Shown one piece after another: positions 53,736 to 64,000 of a stretch of DNA of 64,000 bases (the first letter of the stretch is position 1; every line of letters begins with the position of its first letter). The notes below the pieces were generated by a model. The model was not told the origin of the DNA. It saw nothing but the letters and a program-made list of their open reading frames with translations, and ran no database searches. The stretch is from Gracilibacillus salinarum (GTDB lineage Bacteria > Bacillota > Bacilli > Bacillales > Amphibacillaceae). The position numbers and the translations under genes were made by a program. The DNA is taken from positions 4,598,001 through 4,662,000 of the forward strand of contig NZ_CP095071.1 in the NCBI RefSeq assembly GCF_022919575.1. The letters are read 5' to 3'.

Positions 53736-54929
53736 ATGGATTGGATAACGGAACTTGGTTTAGCAATTGTTCGTATGTTTATGCAACCTTTTATGTATCT
53801 CTTTTTTCTATTAATCTTCCTCAGCGGTTATTGGCGAATAAAAAAAGATCGTCAGCATCACGGTGCGAAGGTATATCCATATTTTTATGAAGCGAGACAG
53901 AATGTATCTGGCACAATAGTAATCGGACTGCTGCTTTCTATCGTATCAGTGGCACTGGGATTGATCATCTCGCTACCATTCGCATTACTATTAGGAGCAG
54001 TAATACTCGTTTTATCATTAGCCAATCATTTCAGTATGTTGTCAGCGGCACATGGGCTGGCCATAACAGCAATGATTACGTATGTGCTTAACAGGTATGG
54101 TACGGGCTATATACCAGAGGCATGGTTAGAACAATTAGATAGGACAGATCTGTTTTATATTCCGATTATTATTGCTGTTTTACTATTTGCAGAGGCCTGG
54201 TATGTGAAGCAGATAAATGCTGATGATACCTTCCCGGAATTAAGCAAAAGTGGCAGAGGGAAATTTATCGGACAGCATCGGATCAAGAAGCTGGCGATCA
54301 TTCCTTTTATTGCATTGTTCCCTGTGGGATCGTTGGAATCCTTTGTTGATTGGTGGCCAGTATTTGAGATAGGACAGCAATCTTTTGGTCTGATCGTAGT
54401 CCCATACTTGCTCGGTTTTGAATATGTCGTTAAAACCAGTCTGGTAAAAACTGCAACAGAGTGGATTGCTCCACGTATTAGACTGTTAGCAATCCTTGTG
54501 TTACTATTGGCTGCTGGCAGTTATGTCGTTCCGTTTCTGACCATGATTGCTTTAGCAGCGGCTTTAATCGGTAAAGAAATCGTGCAGTATCTGTATCGGG
54601 CGAAAGAACAGCAAGAACGTCCTTATTTCCAGCCATCTGATAAAGGATTATTTGTATTAGGAACATTACCCGATAGCCCTGCTGTTGATCTGGGACTGCA
54701 GCCTGGTGAAGAAATTATGAAAGTAAATGATCAAGTGGTTCGCAATGAAGACCAGTTTTATCAGGCGGTCAACAATAATCGTGCATTCTGCAAAGTCAGT
54801 ATTAAAGATTTAGAAGGGGAGCTTCGCTTTGCGCAACGGGCTTTATACGAAGGGGAGCACCATAAACTGGGGATATTATTTGTAAAGGAAACGAATATGT
54901 ATCAAGAAAATATAAAACAAGAGAGCTGA
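53736..54929 (+). CDS. minJ: Division-site topology protein MinJ
   Basis: 397 residues, the same length as B. subtilis MinJ. Seven or eight membrane helices (about 8-310) then a C-terminal PDZ domain (about 315-385, GLQPGEEIMKVNDQVV). MinJ links DivIVA to MinD at cell poles and septa. The ATG at 53736 follows GGAAGGGG; an in-frame ATG at 53706 has no such site. Location after ctpB matches B. subtilis, where swrA lies between; no swrA was seen here. Confidence 0.85.
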   Translation: MDWITELGLAIVRMFMQPFMYLFFLLIFLSGYWRIKKDRQHHGAKVYPYFYEARQNVSGTIVIGLLLSIVSVALGLIISLPFALLLGAVILVLSLANHFSMLSAAHGLAITAMITYVLNRYGTGYIPEAWLEQLDRTDLFYIPIIIAVLLFAEAWYVKQINADDTFPELSKSGRGKFIGQHRIKKLAIIPFIALFPVGSLESFVDWWPVFEIGQQSFGLIVVPYLLGFEYVVKTSLVKTATEWIAPRIRLLAILVLLLAAGSYVVPFLTMIALAAALIGKEIVQYLYRAKEQQERPYFQPSDKGLFVLGTLPDSPAVDLGLQPGEEIMKVNDQVVRNEDQFYQAVNNNRAFCKVSIKDLEGELRFAQRALYEGEHHKLGILFVKETNMYQENIKQES

Positions 54930-54948
54930 TCATCAGCTCTCTTGTTTT
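54914..54948. terminator. Bidirectional terminator between minJ and the SNF2 gene
   Basis: AAAACAAGAGAGCTGAT and ATCAGCTCTCTTGTTTT are perfect complements around a single C. It overlaps the stop codons of the two convergent genes. Confidence 0.93.
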
Positions 54949-57900
54949 TCGTTGAATTGCAATAGTTCGCGAATTTCATCTTCTGATAATTTGGATAATA
55001 ATGTTTCACCTGGCTGGATGATTTGATCGACCAATTCGCGTTTTTGTTGTTGTAAGTGATATATTTTTTCTTCAATCGTACCTTCCGTAATAAAGCGGAT
55101 TACTTGAACTACATTTTTCTGACCGATACGGTGCGCTCTCCCTGCAGCTTGTTCTTCGACAGCGGGATTCCACCAGAGGTCATATAAGATAACAGTATCG
55201 GCTCCAGTTAAGTTGAGACCCGTTCCACCTGCTTTCAGGGATATCAGGAAGAAGCTTTTTTCACCTTCGTTAAAAGCTTCTACCATCTTCATGCGCTGAT
55301 CAGATGGAGTTGATCCATCGAGATAAAAGACGTCGTGTCCATTAGCTTCCAGAGTGTCGCGAATGATTTCCAGCATGCTGGAGAATTGTGAAAAGATCAA
55401 CGTGCGTTTTCCATTGGCTTCAAGCTCCGCTGTTCGTTCCATTAACTGATCCAATTTACCGGACTGTCCCTGATAATTTTCCAGGAACAAGCTCGGATGA
55501 CAACAAATTTGGCGCAAACGTGTTAAGCCTGCGAGGATTTGCAATTTACCACGATCAAATCCTTTTGTTTCGATCGTCTCATCTAACTCACTTTGGATTC
55601 GCTGTAAGTAGCCAAGGTATACTTCTTTTTGATCCTTCGTAAGCTCGGAGTACTGTACCGACTCAATTTTGTCCGGTAATTCGTCCAGTACATCCTTTTT
55701 CACGCGGCGCAAAATAAACGGTCTCGTGATTTTTGAAATATAATTCGTGTCCAGATTACTAAACACTTTTTTGCTACCGAAGAGACCAGGCGAAATCGTG
55801 TAAAAAATCGACCATAATTCTTCGAGTGCATTTTCGATTGGCGTACCGCTCAAAGCAAAAAATTGTTTTGCCTGCAAGGAACGTACAGATTTTGCTGTTA
55901 AGGTTAAATGATTTTTAATTGCTTGTGCTTCATCCAATACGATGCAGTCAAACAAATGCTCTTCATATAAATCCTGATCTTTTCTCAAAGTAGGATAAGA
56001 GGTAATCAGAATATTGGTATTCTGGAAACGCTCCAGCAACTGTCGCCGCTCTTGTTTAGGTCCAATGATTACGCCTGCTGATAAGGTCGGTGCAAATTTT
56101 TCAATCTCTTTTTTCCAGTTATACAAAAGTGAGGCAGGGGCAATCACCAATGCTTGATAGTTACCCTCTTGATTTTCTGCTTCTGAAAGCATATAACTGA
56201 TGGTTTGTAATGTTTTTCCCAGTCCCATATCATCAGCCAAAATTCCACCTAAATGATAGTGAGAGAGTGCCTTCATCCACTGAAAGCCGGTAACCTGATA
56301 ATCCCGCATTTCGGCTTGAAGTGAGGCAGGCAGCTCGAATTCCAGCATTTCAGGATGCTTAAGCTGCTCCAACATTTGTTGAAATGATGCACTATAGCGA
56401 TGATCTGTCTTGTTTAAGGCCTCTTCCACCTGGAAACTGCGAGCTGCAGGGATCGAAACTTTGCCGTCTTCCATTTGTTTTTGTGACAATTGCAAGGTTT
56501 GCTGTAACCGTTGAAACGAGTTGAAATCGTCACGTCCCAAATGAATCAGCGCACCATTTGGAATACGATAATATCGTTTCTTTTCGATTAACGCCTGCAA
56601 TATATTAGCAACGTGTTCATCGGAAATCCCTTCCATGTCAAAAGCAATGTCAAGCATACCTTCCGTTGGTCGATAATCTACCTGTGATTGCAGTTTAATC
56701 TTTTCTACACCGTCGATCATTTGTTTCACAGCATATGAAAGATAGACATTAGCGTTCTGCTCTAATTCATGAACACCTTCATGCATAAAAGAATAAATCG
56801 CATCGTCATTAAATAAATAATAAGCTTGATTCATTTCCATAAATGCTTCATCGCGTAGCTGTTGAATAATTTGCTGTTCCTTTGCAGTTTCTCTTTTTAC
56901 AATGGTTTTAGCCACAGATTGTTCAGAAAAAGGTGTAAAACGTTCCTCGCCATAGTGGTATTCCACCTCTGCTTTAATAGCGCCATCTATCTCATCAATA
57001 TATACTTTCGACTGCAAAGGTGTCGTATTTATTTGCTGTTCCATCCGTTCTGTCATTTGTAATGAACCAATTTGTTCGAATTGAGGCATCACGTTCTTGA
57101 CAAATCCGTTCATTTCATCAGCAGAGATGTTCTGCTTTTTCTTATTTTGAAATGGCATGATCCGAAACAACTTTTCCAATATCGCTTTTTGGTTGTACGT
57201 TAATTTATAAAAATAATTTTCCCGGATTAAATAGCGATAACTATTAAGAAAATAAAACTCAGACAAATCGTTCATTTCCAGCGTGTAACTATTGGTTGCC
57301 TGGTAATCTAATTGAAAGGTTAAATGTTCCTCTATATTTCCTTTTTGAATATTGCTATATTCTTTATTCGTATCCAAGCGGAATGTGTAGTTGATATCCT
57401 CAAACAAATCCAGTAATGGGTCTACCAGACTGGGTGGAACATAGATACTTCTAGGGTTCTCCAGTTTGATTACATAACTGTTTCCAAACAAACGCTCCTG
57501 TTCATAGCAGGTTAAGAGCATTTCGATCATCTTTTGATCTTTGGAGGTAAAGTAGTGCGTATAGGGATAATACGTATAGCTTTGATTAACCCGATAAGCT
57601 TCTCCATTAGTCATCGCTTTTAAAAAGTTGCGGATATCACGAACCACATATGGTCGTTTATCACCAATTTTTATTTCTATACTCAATGCATACTGTGAAT
57701 TTTTATTCGCTTTTATTAGGGACAAAACATATTCCGCTTCCACTTGCAAAGGGGTTTCGATGTCCTCTTGTTTATTACGGAACGTATGCAGTAATTGCTT
57801 GGCAAACAGATCGGTGTCCTGCGAAGGTGCCTCCTGGGCGCGACGATCCACTGCATAACGTCTTTTGTTTGATTGCGCATCTTGGGTAATGGCCAATAAG

Positions 57901-58160
57901 ACAGCTGCTACATGTTTACACGTATCATGCGTTTCAAATGCTGGGCAATTACAAGTTGTGTCAATCTTCATATCATCAGTAAAATAAATGCGAATTGTAT
58001 AAATCTTGGTTCCTTTAACAAGTCCACGCCAAGAATTAGTCTGTGGATTATAAGAGAGGCCATATACTTTGCCACTTTGGTAGTATTGATAGCCTCTATT
58101 GTAAAAACGTTCGCCAGTTAGCTGACGAATCGATTGTTCCGTCATTTGAATTTGCTGCAA
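54933..58160 (-). CDS. SNF2-family helicase with SWIM zinc finger
   Basis: 1075 residues from TTG 58160. A SWIM zinc finger near residue 60-85 (CNCPAFETHDTCKHV), a long middle region, then the SNF2 ATPase (DDMGLGKT near 640, VLDEAQAIKN near 740) and the helicase C lobe (SQFSSMLEI..., then GRAHRIGQ near 1010). Such proteins remodel protein-DNA complexes; the substrate is unknown. The start is uncertain. ATG 58193 has no ribosome-binding site and overlaps a TATAAT, whereas AAGGATGGG lies 6 nt before the TTG at 58160, which would give LQQIQMTEQSI as the N-terminus. Confidence 0.85.
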   Translation of the reverse strand: MQQIQMTEQSIRQLTGERFYNRGYQYYQSGKVYGLSYNPQTNSWRGLVKGTKIYTIRIYFTDDMKIDTTCNCPAFETHDTCKHVAAVLLAITQDAQSNKRRYAVDRRAQEAPSQDTDLFAKQLLHTFRNKQEDIETPLQVEAEYVLSLIKANKNSQYALSIEIKIGDKRPYVVRDIRNFLKAMTNGEAYRVNQSYTYYPYTHYFTSKDQKMIEMLLTCYEQERLFGNSYVIKLENPRSIYVPPSLVDPLLDLFEDINYTFRLDTNKEYSNIQKGNIEEHLTFQLDYQATNSYTLEMNDLSEFYFLNSYRYLIRENYFYKLTYNQKAILEKLFRIMPFQNKKKQNISADEMNGFVKNVMPQFEQIGSLQMTERMEQQINTTPLQSKVYIDEIDGAIKAEVEYHYGEERFTPFSEQSVAKTIVKRETAKEQQIIQQLRDEAFMEMNQAYYLFNDDAIYSFMHEGVHELEQNANVYLSYAVKQMIDGVEKIKLQSQVDYRPTEGMLDIAFDMEGISDEHVANILQALIEKKRYYRIPNGALIHLGRDDFNSFQRLQQTLQLSQKQMEDGKVSIPAARSFQVEEALNKTDHRYSASFQQMLEQLKHPEMLEFELPASLQAEMRDYQVTGFQWMKALSHYHLGGILADDMGLGKTLQTISYMLSEAENQEGNYQALVIAPASLLYNWKKEIEKFAPTLSAGVIIGPKQERRQLLERFQNTNILITSYPTLRKDQDLYEEHLFDCIVLDEAQAIKNHLTLTAKSVRSLQAKQFFALSGTPIENALEELWSIFYTISPGLFGSKKVFSNLDTNYISKITRPFILRRVKKDVLDELPDKIESVQYSELTKDQKEVYLGYLQRIQSELDETIETKGFDRGKLQILAGLTRLRQICCHPSLFLENYQGQSGKLDQLMERTAELEANGKRTLIFSQFSSMLEIIRDTLEANGHDVFYLDGSTPSDQRMKMVEAFNEGEKSFFLISLKAGGTGLNLTGADTVILYDLWWNPAVEEQAAGRAHRIGQKNVVQVIRFITEGTIEEKIYHLQQQKRELVDQIIQPGETLLSKLSEDEIRELLQFNEKQES

Positions 58161-58313
58161 CTTGATCCCATCCTTATACAAAGAATCCATCATTATATTA
58201 TAGCAGATTCTGCGACGTATGCCATCCAGATGATATTTTTATTTTCACCTTGTTTGAGAAGTGTTAAAATAGGAGAAGTTAAGGTTAGGTAAATAAGAAA
58301 GTAGGGTACAAAC

Positions 58314-59897
58314 ATGGGATTACAAGAAGAAGTGAAAAAAAGAAAGACGTTTGCGATCATTTCACACCCGGATGCCGGTAAAACAACGATGACTGAAAAA
58401 TTGTTATTATTCGGTAATTTAATTCGATCAGCAGGTACGGTAAAAGGGAAAAAGTCGGGAAAATTTGCAACATCGGACTGGATGGAAATTGAAAAGCAAC
58501 GTGGTATTTCGGTAACATCCAGTGTGATGAACTTTGAATATAAAGGTCACAAGGTTAATATCCTTGATACGCCTGGACACGAAGATTTCAGTGAGGATAC
58601 GTACCGAACGTTGACAGCAGTTGACAGTGTTGTCATGATTATTGATGCGACTAAAGGTATTGAAGCACAAACAATTAAGCTGTTCAAGGTTTGTAAAATG
58701 CGAGGTATTCCGATCTTTACCTTTATTAATAAGCTTGACCGTGAAGGGCGAGAACCACTGGAATTGTTAGATCAGATTGAAGAAGTGTTAAATATTGAAA
58801 CGTATCCGATGAATTGGCCGGTAGGAATGGGGAAAAGGTTTCTAGGCATTCTGGACCGTTATCAAGACCAATTTATTAAATTTAATGGTAATGAGGAAGA
58901 GTCATATATTCCAATGTCAGAAATGGATCAGGATGAAATCACCCAGCATCCTACTTATCAGGAAACGGTTGATGAATTAGAACTATTAAATGAAGCAGGC
59001 GATCAATTTTCTATCGATCGTGTATTAGAAGGGGAGCAAACACCTGTATTTTTTGGTAGTGCCCTTGCACCTTTTGGGGTACAGACCTTTTTCGATACGT
59101 TTATCGAATTAGCACCTGCACCAGGTCCACGCCGCACGACCGAAGAAGTCATAAGTCCTAATTACCCTGATTTCTCCGGATTCATTTTCAAAATTCAAGC
59201 AAATATGAATCCGCAGCACCGTGACAGAATCGCGTTTTTGCGAGTGTGTTCCGGTAAATTTGAGCGCGGGATGAATGTGACGTTAGCTCGAACTGGTAAG
59301 AGCATTCGGTTGGGACAGACACAACAATTCGTTGCTTCCTCCCGTGATACAGTTCAAGAAGCGTATGCTGGTGACATCATTGGCGTCTATGATCCAGGTT
59401 CCTATCGGATAGGGGATACTTTACTGGAAGGGAAAAATGTCTTTCAGTACGATGAGTTACCGCAGTTTCCACCAGAAATGTTCCAACGCGTAACGGCCAA
59501 GAACGTAATGAAAGCAAAGCAGTTCCGTAAGGGGATCGAACAGCTTGTCCAGGAAGGTGCAATCCAATTATTCCGCGGTTATCCAACCGATTCGATGATC
59601 ATTGGTGCGGTAGGACAACTGCAGTATGAAGTATTTCAGCATCGTATGAAGAATGAATACAATGTGGAAGTCATGCTCGAATCTATTGGAGACCGGATAC
59701 CGCGCTGGCTAAAAAAAGATCAAGTCGATCCGAAATTATTTGATGAACGTAACCTGCTGGTGAAAGATCGTGAAGAAGATTTCCTTGTCTTATTTAAAAA
59801 TGATTTTGCATTACGCTGGTTCGTCGATAAACACCCAGATGTCGAACTGATCGATTTATTCGAAGTAAACCAATATGACCAAACAAGCCATAGCTAA
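58314..59897 (+). CDS. prfC: Peptide chain release factor 3
   Basis: 527 residues. GTPase that recycles RF1 and RF2. G1 is SHPDAGKTT near residue 18, switch II is DTPGHEDF near 90 and G4 is NKLDR near 143, followed by EF-G-like domains II and III. RF3 is not universal in Bacilli (absent from B. subtilis). The start ATG follows GTAGGGTACAA, a moderate site. A terminator overlaps the stop. Confidence 0.94.
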   Translation: MGLQEEVKKRKTFAIISHPDAGKTTMTEKLLLFGNLIRSAGTVKGKKSGKFATSDWMEIEKQRGISVTSSVMNFEYKGHKVNILDTPGHEDFSEDTYRTLTAVDSVVMIIDATKGIEAQTIKLFKVCKMRGIPIFTFINKLDREGREPLELLDQIEEVLNIETYPMNWPVGMGKRFLGILDRYQDQFIKFNGNEEESYIPMSEMDQDEITQHPTYQETVDELELLNEAGDQFSIDRVLEGEQTPVFFGSALAPFGVQTFFDTFIELAPAPGPRRTTEEVISPNYPDFSGFIFKIQANMNPQHRDRIAFLRVCSGKFERGMNVTLARTGKSIRLGQTQQFVASSRDTVQEAYAGDIIGVYDPGSYRIGDTLLEGKNVFQYDELPQFPPEMFQRVTAKNVMKAKQFRKGIEQLVQEGAIQLFRGYPTDSMIIGAVGQLQYEVFQHRMKNEYNVEVMLESIGDRIPRWLKKDQVDPKLFDERNLLVKDREEDFLVLFKNDFALRWFVDKHPDVELIDLFEVNQYDQTSHS

Positions 59898-59915
59898 CGA
59901 TAGCTATGGTTTTTT
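59886..59915 (+). terminator. prfC terminator
   Basis: CCATAGCTA and TAGCTATGG form a 9-bp stem (CGA loop) followed by TTTTTTG. The left arm contains the prfC stop codon. Confidence 0.9.
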
Positions 59916-60034
59916 GATCAGTCTAGTAGTATATAAATACAGTCATAGAAGTAAATTTAAGTATTTCCTATCATATCTTTTTATCAACCTCGCACCTTTG
60001 GTTATAATGAAGAGGAAACCAATAAAACCCAAAA

Positions 60035-60048
60035 CGAATATTTGTTCG
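60035..60048 (+). promoter_or_regulatory. LexA (SOS) box of uvrBA
   Basis: CGAATATTTGTTCG differs at one position from the Bacillus LexA consensus CGAAC-N4-GTTCG. It is 56 bp before uvrB and just upstream of a -10 TATACT (60069-60074). Confidence 0.85.
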
Positions 60049-60103
60049 CTTTTTTTAAAGCGATCGTGTATACTAATAGATAGATAAAGAGAACGGAGGT
60101 AAT

Positions 60104-62092
60104 ATGGTGGATCAACATACTTTTGATTTACAGGCACCTTATCAGCCGCAAGGGGATCAGCCTCGTGCGATTAAAGAGCTTGTAGAAGGTGTCGAAAACA
60201 ATAAACGTCACCAGACATTACTAGGTGCTACAGGAACAGGTAAGACGTTTACAGTTAGTAATGTCGTGAAAGAAATTAACCGGCCGACGCTTGTGATCGC
60301 TCATAATAAAACACTTGCGGGGCAGTTATACAGTGAGTTTAAAGAGTTTTTTCCTAATAACGCAGTAGAGTATTTTGTCAGTTATTACGATTATTATCAG
60401 CCAGAAGCGTATGTACCGTCGACAGATACTTTTATAGAAAAAGATGCCAGTGTGAATGATGAAATTGATAAACTGCGACACTCTGCAACCTCTTCTTTGT
60501 TTGAACGAAATGATGTCCTGGTCGTTGCCAGCGTTTCGTGCATTTACGGTTTAGGTTCACCAGAAGAGTATAGCAGTCAAGTATTATCGCTGCGAGTAGG
60601 AATGGAAAAAGACCGTGATGAATTGTTAAGAGCATTGGTGGATATTCAGTATGCTCGCAATGATATTGACTTTCAGCGTGGTACCTTTCGCGTCCGTGGG
60701 GATTCAGTAGAAATAATTCCGGCATCAAGGGAAGAACATTGTGTGCGCATCGAATTTTTCGGTGATGAAATAGATCGTATCCGTGAAGTGGATGCCTTGA
60801 CCGGTGAAATACTAGGGGATCGAGAACATATTGCGATATTCCCGGCATCTCACTTCGTAACGCGAGAAGAAAAATTAAAAGTAGCAATGGAAAATATAAA
60901 AAAGGAATTAAATGAGCAGCTTGCAAAATTTCGAGAAGAGGACAAACTGTTAGAAGCACAGCGCTTAGAACAGCGAACCAACTATGACCTTGAAATGATG
61001 GAAGAGATGGGATTCTGTTCAGGTATTGAAAATTATTCTCGTCATCTTTCCTTGCGAGATGCAGGTTCTACACCTTATACATTAATTGATTACTTTCCTG
61101 ATGATTCGTTAATCGTCATCGATGAGTCTCATGTTACATTACCGCAAATTCGTGGTATGTATAATGGAGACCAGGCTCGTAAGAAAGTATTAGTTGATCA
61201 TGGCTTCCGTTTACCATCGGCAATGGATAACCGTCCGCTGACTTTCGATGAATTTGAACAAAAAGCCAATCAGTTAATCTATGTCTCAGCCACTCCTGGA
61301 CCGTATGAGCTCGAACATACACCGGTTATGACCGAACAAATTATTCGACCAACCGGATTATTGGATCCGGAAGTGGATATTCGTCCAATCGATGGGCAGG
61401 TAGATGATTTAATCGGTGAAATTAATAAACGTGTGGAAAGAAATGAACGAGTATTAGTGACGACCTTAACGAAAAAAATGTCTGAGGATTTAACTGATTA
61501 TCTAAAAGAAGTCGGATTAAAAGTTGCTTACTTACACTCTGAAATTAAAACGCTGGAACGTATTGAAGTAATTCGGGACTTGCGTGTTGGTAAGTATGAC
61601 GTTCTGGTCGGTATTAACTTATTACGTGAAGGATTAGATATTCCGGAGGTTTCCTTGGTAACTATTTTAGATGCAGATAAAGAAGGTTTCCTTCGTTCTG
61701 AGCGTTCTCTCATTCAAACAATGGGAAGGGCAGCGCGTAATGAGAATGGTAGAGTAATCATGTATGCAGATAAAGAGACGGATTCGATGAAACGTGCAAT
61801 TGAAGAAACCTATAGACGTCGTGAAAAGCAGCAAGCATATAACGAAAAACATGGGATTACACCGCAAACGGTTAATAAAGGAGTACGTGATGTTATTCGC
61901 GCTACGATTGCGGCAGAAGACAAAGAGCAATACAACGAAAAAGCAAAAGAAGTTAGTAAAATGACGAAGAAAGAAAGAAAATCACTAATCGAACAAATGG
62001 AACAGGAAATGAAGCAGGCAGCTCGCGACCTCGACTTCGAGCGGGCGGCAGAGCTTCGTGATGCAGTATTAGAATTGAAAGCAGAAGGGTGA
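60104..62092 (+). CDS. uvrB: Excinuclease ABC subunit B
   Basis: 662 residues. DNA-damage verification helicase of nucleotide excision repair. Walker [12 protein letters not shown] near residue 40, beta-hairpin region with [20 protein letters not shown] near 92, helicase motifs including DESHVTLPQ near 340 and QTMGRAARN near 540, and a C-terminal UVR domain ([20 protein letters not shown]). ACGGAGGTAAT precedes the ATG. uvrA follows after 5 bp. SOS control by the LexA box. Confidence 0.97.
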   Translation: MVDQHTFDLQAPYQPQGDQPRAIKELVEGVENNKRHQTLLGATGTGKTFTVSNVVKEINRPTLVIAHNKTLAGQLYSEFKEFFPNNAVEYFVSYYDYYQPEAYVPSTDTFIEKDASVNDEIDKLRHSATSSLFERNDVLVVASVSCIYGLGSPEEYSSQVLSLRVGMEKDRDELLRALVDIQYARNDIDFQRGTFRVRGDSVEIIPASREEHCVRIEFFGDEIDRIREVDALTGEILGDREHIAIFPASHFVTREEKLKVAMENIKKELNEQLAKFREEDKLLEAQRLEQRTNYDLEMMEEMGFCSGIENYSRHLSLRDAGSTPYTLIDYFPDDSLIVIDESHVTLPQIRGMYNGDQARKKVLVDHGFRLPSAMDNRPLTFDEFEQKANQLIYVSATPGPYELEHTPVMTEQIIRPTGLLDPEVDIRPIDGQVDDLIGEINKRVERNERVLVTTLTKKMSEDLTDYLKEVGLKVAYLHSEIKTLERIEVIRDLRVGKYDVLVGINLLREGLDIPEVSLVTILDADKEGFLRSERSLIQTMGRAARNENGRVIMYADKETDSMKRAIEETYRRREKQQAYNEKHGITPQTVNKGVRDVIRATIAAEDKEQYNEKAKEVSKMTKKERKSLIEQMEQEMKQAARDLDFERAAELRDAVLELKAEG

Positions 62093-62097
62093 AAATA

Positions 62098-64000
62098 ATG
62101 GCGAAAAAATCGATTTCAATACAAGGAGCGCGTGCTCATAATTTAAAAAACATTTCGATTGATATACCAAAAGATAAGCTGGTAGTGTTGACTGGTTTAT
62201 CCGGATCCGGTAAGTCATCGCTAGCTTTTGATACGATCTATGCGGAAGGACAAAGACGATATGTCGAGTCCCTTTCCGCTTATGCTCGTCAGTTTTTAGG
62301 ACAAATGGACAAACCTGATGTCGATTCAATTGAAGGGCTATCACCGGCTATTTCAATCGATCAGAAAACAACAAGTCGAAACCCGCGTTCTACTGTAGGA
62401 ACGGTAACAGAAATTTACGATTATATGCGTTTGCTTTTTGCTCGGATTGGACATCCTATCTGTCCAATTCACGGGGAGGAAATCACGTCACAAACCGTAG
62501 AGCAAATGGTGGATCGAATTCTCACTTACCCGGAGCGGACAAAATTACAAATTCTTGCACCCGTTGTTTCCGGGCGAAAAGGAACCCACGCTAAAGTGTT
62601 AGAAGATCTTCAAAAAGAAGGGTACATTCGTTTGCGCGTGGACGGTGAGATGCGAGAGATAAGTGATGATATTGAACTGGACAAGAACAAGAATCACTCT
62701 ATTGAAGTTGTCATTGACCGAATAGTGGTGAAAGAAGGTATTACAGGACGACTTTCTGACTCTATTGAAACAGCATTAAAGTTAGGCGAGGGCAAAGTAA
62801 TTGTCGATGTCATTGGAGAAGAGGAGCTGCTCTTTAGTGAAAATCATGCTTGTCCGATATGCGGATTTTCCATTGATGAACTGGAACCACGCCTCTTTTC
62901 ATTTAACAGTCCGTGGGGCGCATGTAAAACGTGTGATGGTTTAGGTTCACAACTGGAAGTCGATGTTGACCTAGTGATTCCAAATAAGGATCTAACATTA
63001 AACCAAGGTGCGATTGTCGCCTGGGAACCGACCAGTTCGCAATATTATCCGCAAATGCTAAAAAGTGTTTGTAATCATTATGGCATTGATATGGATGTCC
63101 CGGTTAAAAAACTGAGCAAACGTGACATGAATAGAATTTTAAAAGGAAGTGGCAAGGAAAAAATCTACTTCCGGTATGAGAATGATTATGGTATGACACG
63201 TGAAACAGACATATATTTTGAAGGTGTATTGAACAATATTGCTCGTCGCTATCGAGAGACATCCTCTGATTTCATTCGTGAACAGATGGAGAAATACATG
63301 GCGAATAAAGCATGTCCGACCTGTGAAGGCTATCGACTTAGTGATGAAGCACTTGCTGTCAAGGTAAATGATTTACACATTGGACAAGTGACGGAATTGT
63401 CCGTAACGGAAGCTATTCAGTTCTTCACCTCACTTAATTTGTCAGAAAAAGAGATTCAAATAGCAAAAATGATAGTCAATGAACTGGATGATCGTCTTAC
63501 TTTTCTTAAGAACGTAGGACTGGACTACCTCACACTATCAAGAGCGGCAGGGACATTATCTGGTGGTGAGGCACAACGGATCCGTTTAGCAACGCAGATC
63601 GGTTCGGCCTTAACGGGGGTTCTGTATGTCCTGGATGAGCCATCGATTGGTCTGCATCAACGTGATAACGACCGTTTGATTCAGACATTAGAACGGATGC
63701 GTGATCTGGGTAATACATTAATTGTAGTTGAGCATGATGAAGACACCATGCTTGCCGCTGACTATTTGATCGATATTGGCCCAGGAGCTGGTGAACACGG
63801 TGGGGAAGTAGTCGCTCAAGGCACACCTAAACAGGTGATGAAGAAGAAGCGATCTTTAACCGGACAATATTTATCAGGTGAGAAATTTATCCCTGTTCCA
63901 GCTAAACGCTCTAAGCCTGATAATCGTTATTTAGAAATCATCGGTGCTGAAGAGAATAACTTGAAAAACGTTGATGTGAAAATTCCTATTGGCATTTTCA
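62098..64000 (+). CDS. uvrA: Excinuclease ABC subunit A, 3' end outside window
   Basis: 634 codons are visible of about 950. Damage-recognition ATPase of excision repair. Starts [19 protein letters not shown], Walker [10 protein letters not shown] near residue 35, first zinc site (CPIC ... CKTC) near 255-285, ABC signature [14 protein letters not shown] near 490 and Walker [13 protein letters not shown] near 513. The start overlaps TGAAAATAATG just after the uvrB stop, with AGAAGGGTG as ribosome-binding site. The reading frame is open to the end of the window. Confidence 0.97.
   Translation, partial: MAKKSISIQGARAHNLKNISIDIPKDKLVVLTGLSGSGKSSLAFDTIYAEGQRRYVESLSAYARQFLGQMDKPDVDSIEGLSPAISIDQKTTSRNPRSTVGTVTEIYDYMRLLFARIGHPICPIHGEEITSQTVEQMVDRILTYPERTKLQILAPVVSGRKGTHAKVLEDLQKEGYIRLRVDGEMREISDDIELDKNKNHSIEVVIDRIVVKEGITGRLSDSIETALKLGEGKVIVDVIGEEELLFSENHACPICGFSIDELEPRLFSFNSPWGACKTCDGLGSQLEVDVDLVIPNKDLTLNQGAIVAWEPTSSQYYPQMLKSVCNHYGIDMDVPVKKLSKRDMNRILKGSGKEKIYFRYENDYGMTRETDIYFEGVLNNIARRYRETSSDFIREQMEKYMANKACPTCEGYRLSDEALAVKVNDLHIGQVTELSVTEAIQFFTSLNLSEKEIQIAKMIVNELDDRLTFLKNVGLDYLTLSRAAGTLSGGEAQRIRLATQIGSALTGVLYVLDEPSIGLHQRDNDRLIQTLERMRDLGNTLIVVEHDEDTMLAADYLIDIGPGAGEHGGEVVAQGTPKQVMKKKRSLTGQYLSGEKFIPVPAKRSKPDNRYLEIIGAEENNLKNVDVKIPIGIF

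Overview
The window is a low-GC chromosomal segment from a member of the Bacillaceae. Protein sequences and gene order follow the Bacillus subtilis region yvyE-degS-degU-yviA-comFA-comFC-yvyF-flgM-flgN-flgK-flgL-yviE-fliW-csrA-hag-fliD-fliT, flaG-fliS-hpf-secA-prfB, ftsE-ftsX, ctpB, minJ, uvrB-uvrA. The exact genus cannot be fixed from this sequence; the style resembles moderately halophilic genera such as Gracilibacillus, Oceanobacillus or Virgibacillus. No rRNA, tRNA or CRISPR array was seen.

Layout. 1-2.4 kb: the end of an IDEAL-domain gene, then an SDR-type and a Gfo/Idh/MocA-type oxidoreductase. 2.7-6.0 kb: a class B penicillin-binding protein and a class D sortase on the minus strand, divergent from a SinR orthologue; the shared upstream region carries several Spo0A-box-like sites. 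6.0-7.9 kb: an IS remnant, a VanZ-like protein, a small ORF and YvyE. 8.0-10.0 kb: DegS/DegU. 10.9-14.3 kb: DegV, ComFA, ComFC, YvyF (no comFB). 14.3-24.7 kb: late flagellar genes with clear sigma-D promoters, the FliW/CsrA control pair and a flagellin gene interrupted by a 363-nt group I intron. A free-standing LAGLIDADG endonuclease gene lies just downstream on the opposite strand. 24.8-26.9 kb: an IS231-like element inserted in a palindromic repeat. 27.5-35.1 kb: an exopolysaccharide-type operon (two DUF2334 proteins, a family 2 glycosyltransferase, a GH8-like protein) with SinR-box-like sites in front, a small membrane protein and an EAL phosphodiesterase. 35.5-40.2 kb: an NDH-2-like enzyme and a MoxR/DUF58/membrane-protein operon. 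40.3-42.3 kb: flagellar cluster resumes (YjfB, FlaG, FliS) and Hpf. 42.4-53.4 kb: secA, prfB with its programmed frameshift, a YitT-type gene, ftsE (with a 1-nt frameshift), ftsX, an M23 hydrolase and ctpB, bracketed by two unrelated tandem arrays that both have a period of exactly 52 bp. 53.7-64 kb: minJ, an SNF2 helicase, prfC, uvrB and the start of uvrA.

How it fits together. DegSU, SinR/Spo0A sites, sigma-D, CsrA/FliW and c-di-GMP turnover all act on the choice between swimming and matrix production. A polysaccharide operon and an EAL protein lie in the middle of the flagellar late-gene cluster. The most unusual items are (i) the flagellin intron, whose splicing restores the C-terminal D0 segment; (ii) a family of about 0.5-0.65 kb two-module palindromic repeats whose inner stems differ in sequence between copies yet stay self-complementary, including a covarying base pair; (iii) the two 52-bp arrays; and (iv) a candidate pyrimidine-rich small RNA upstream of secA.
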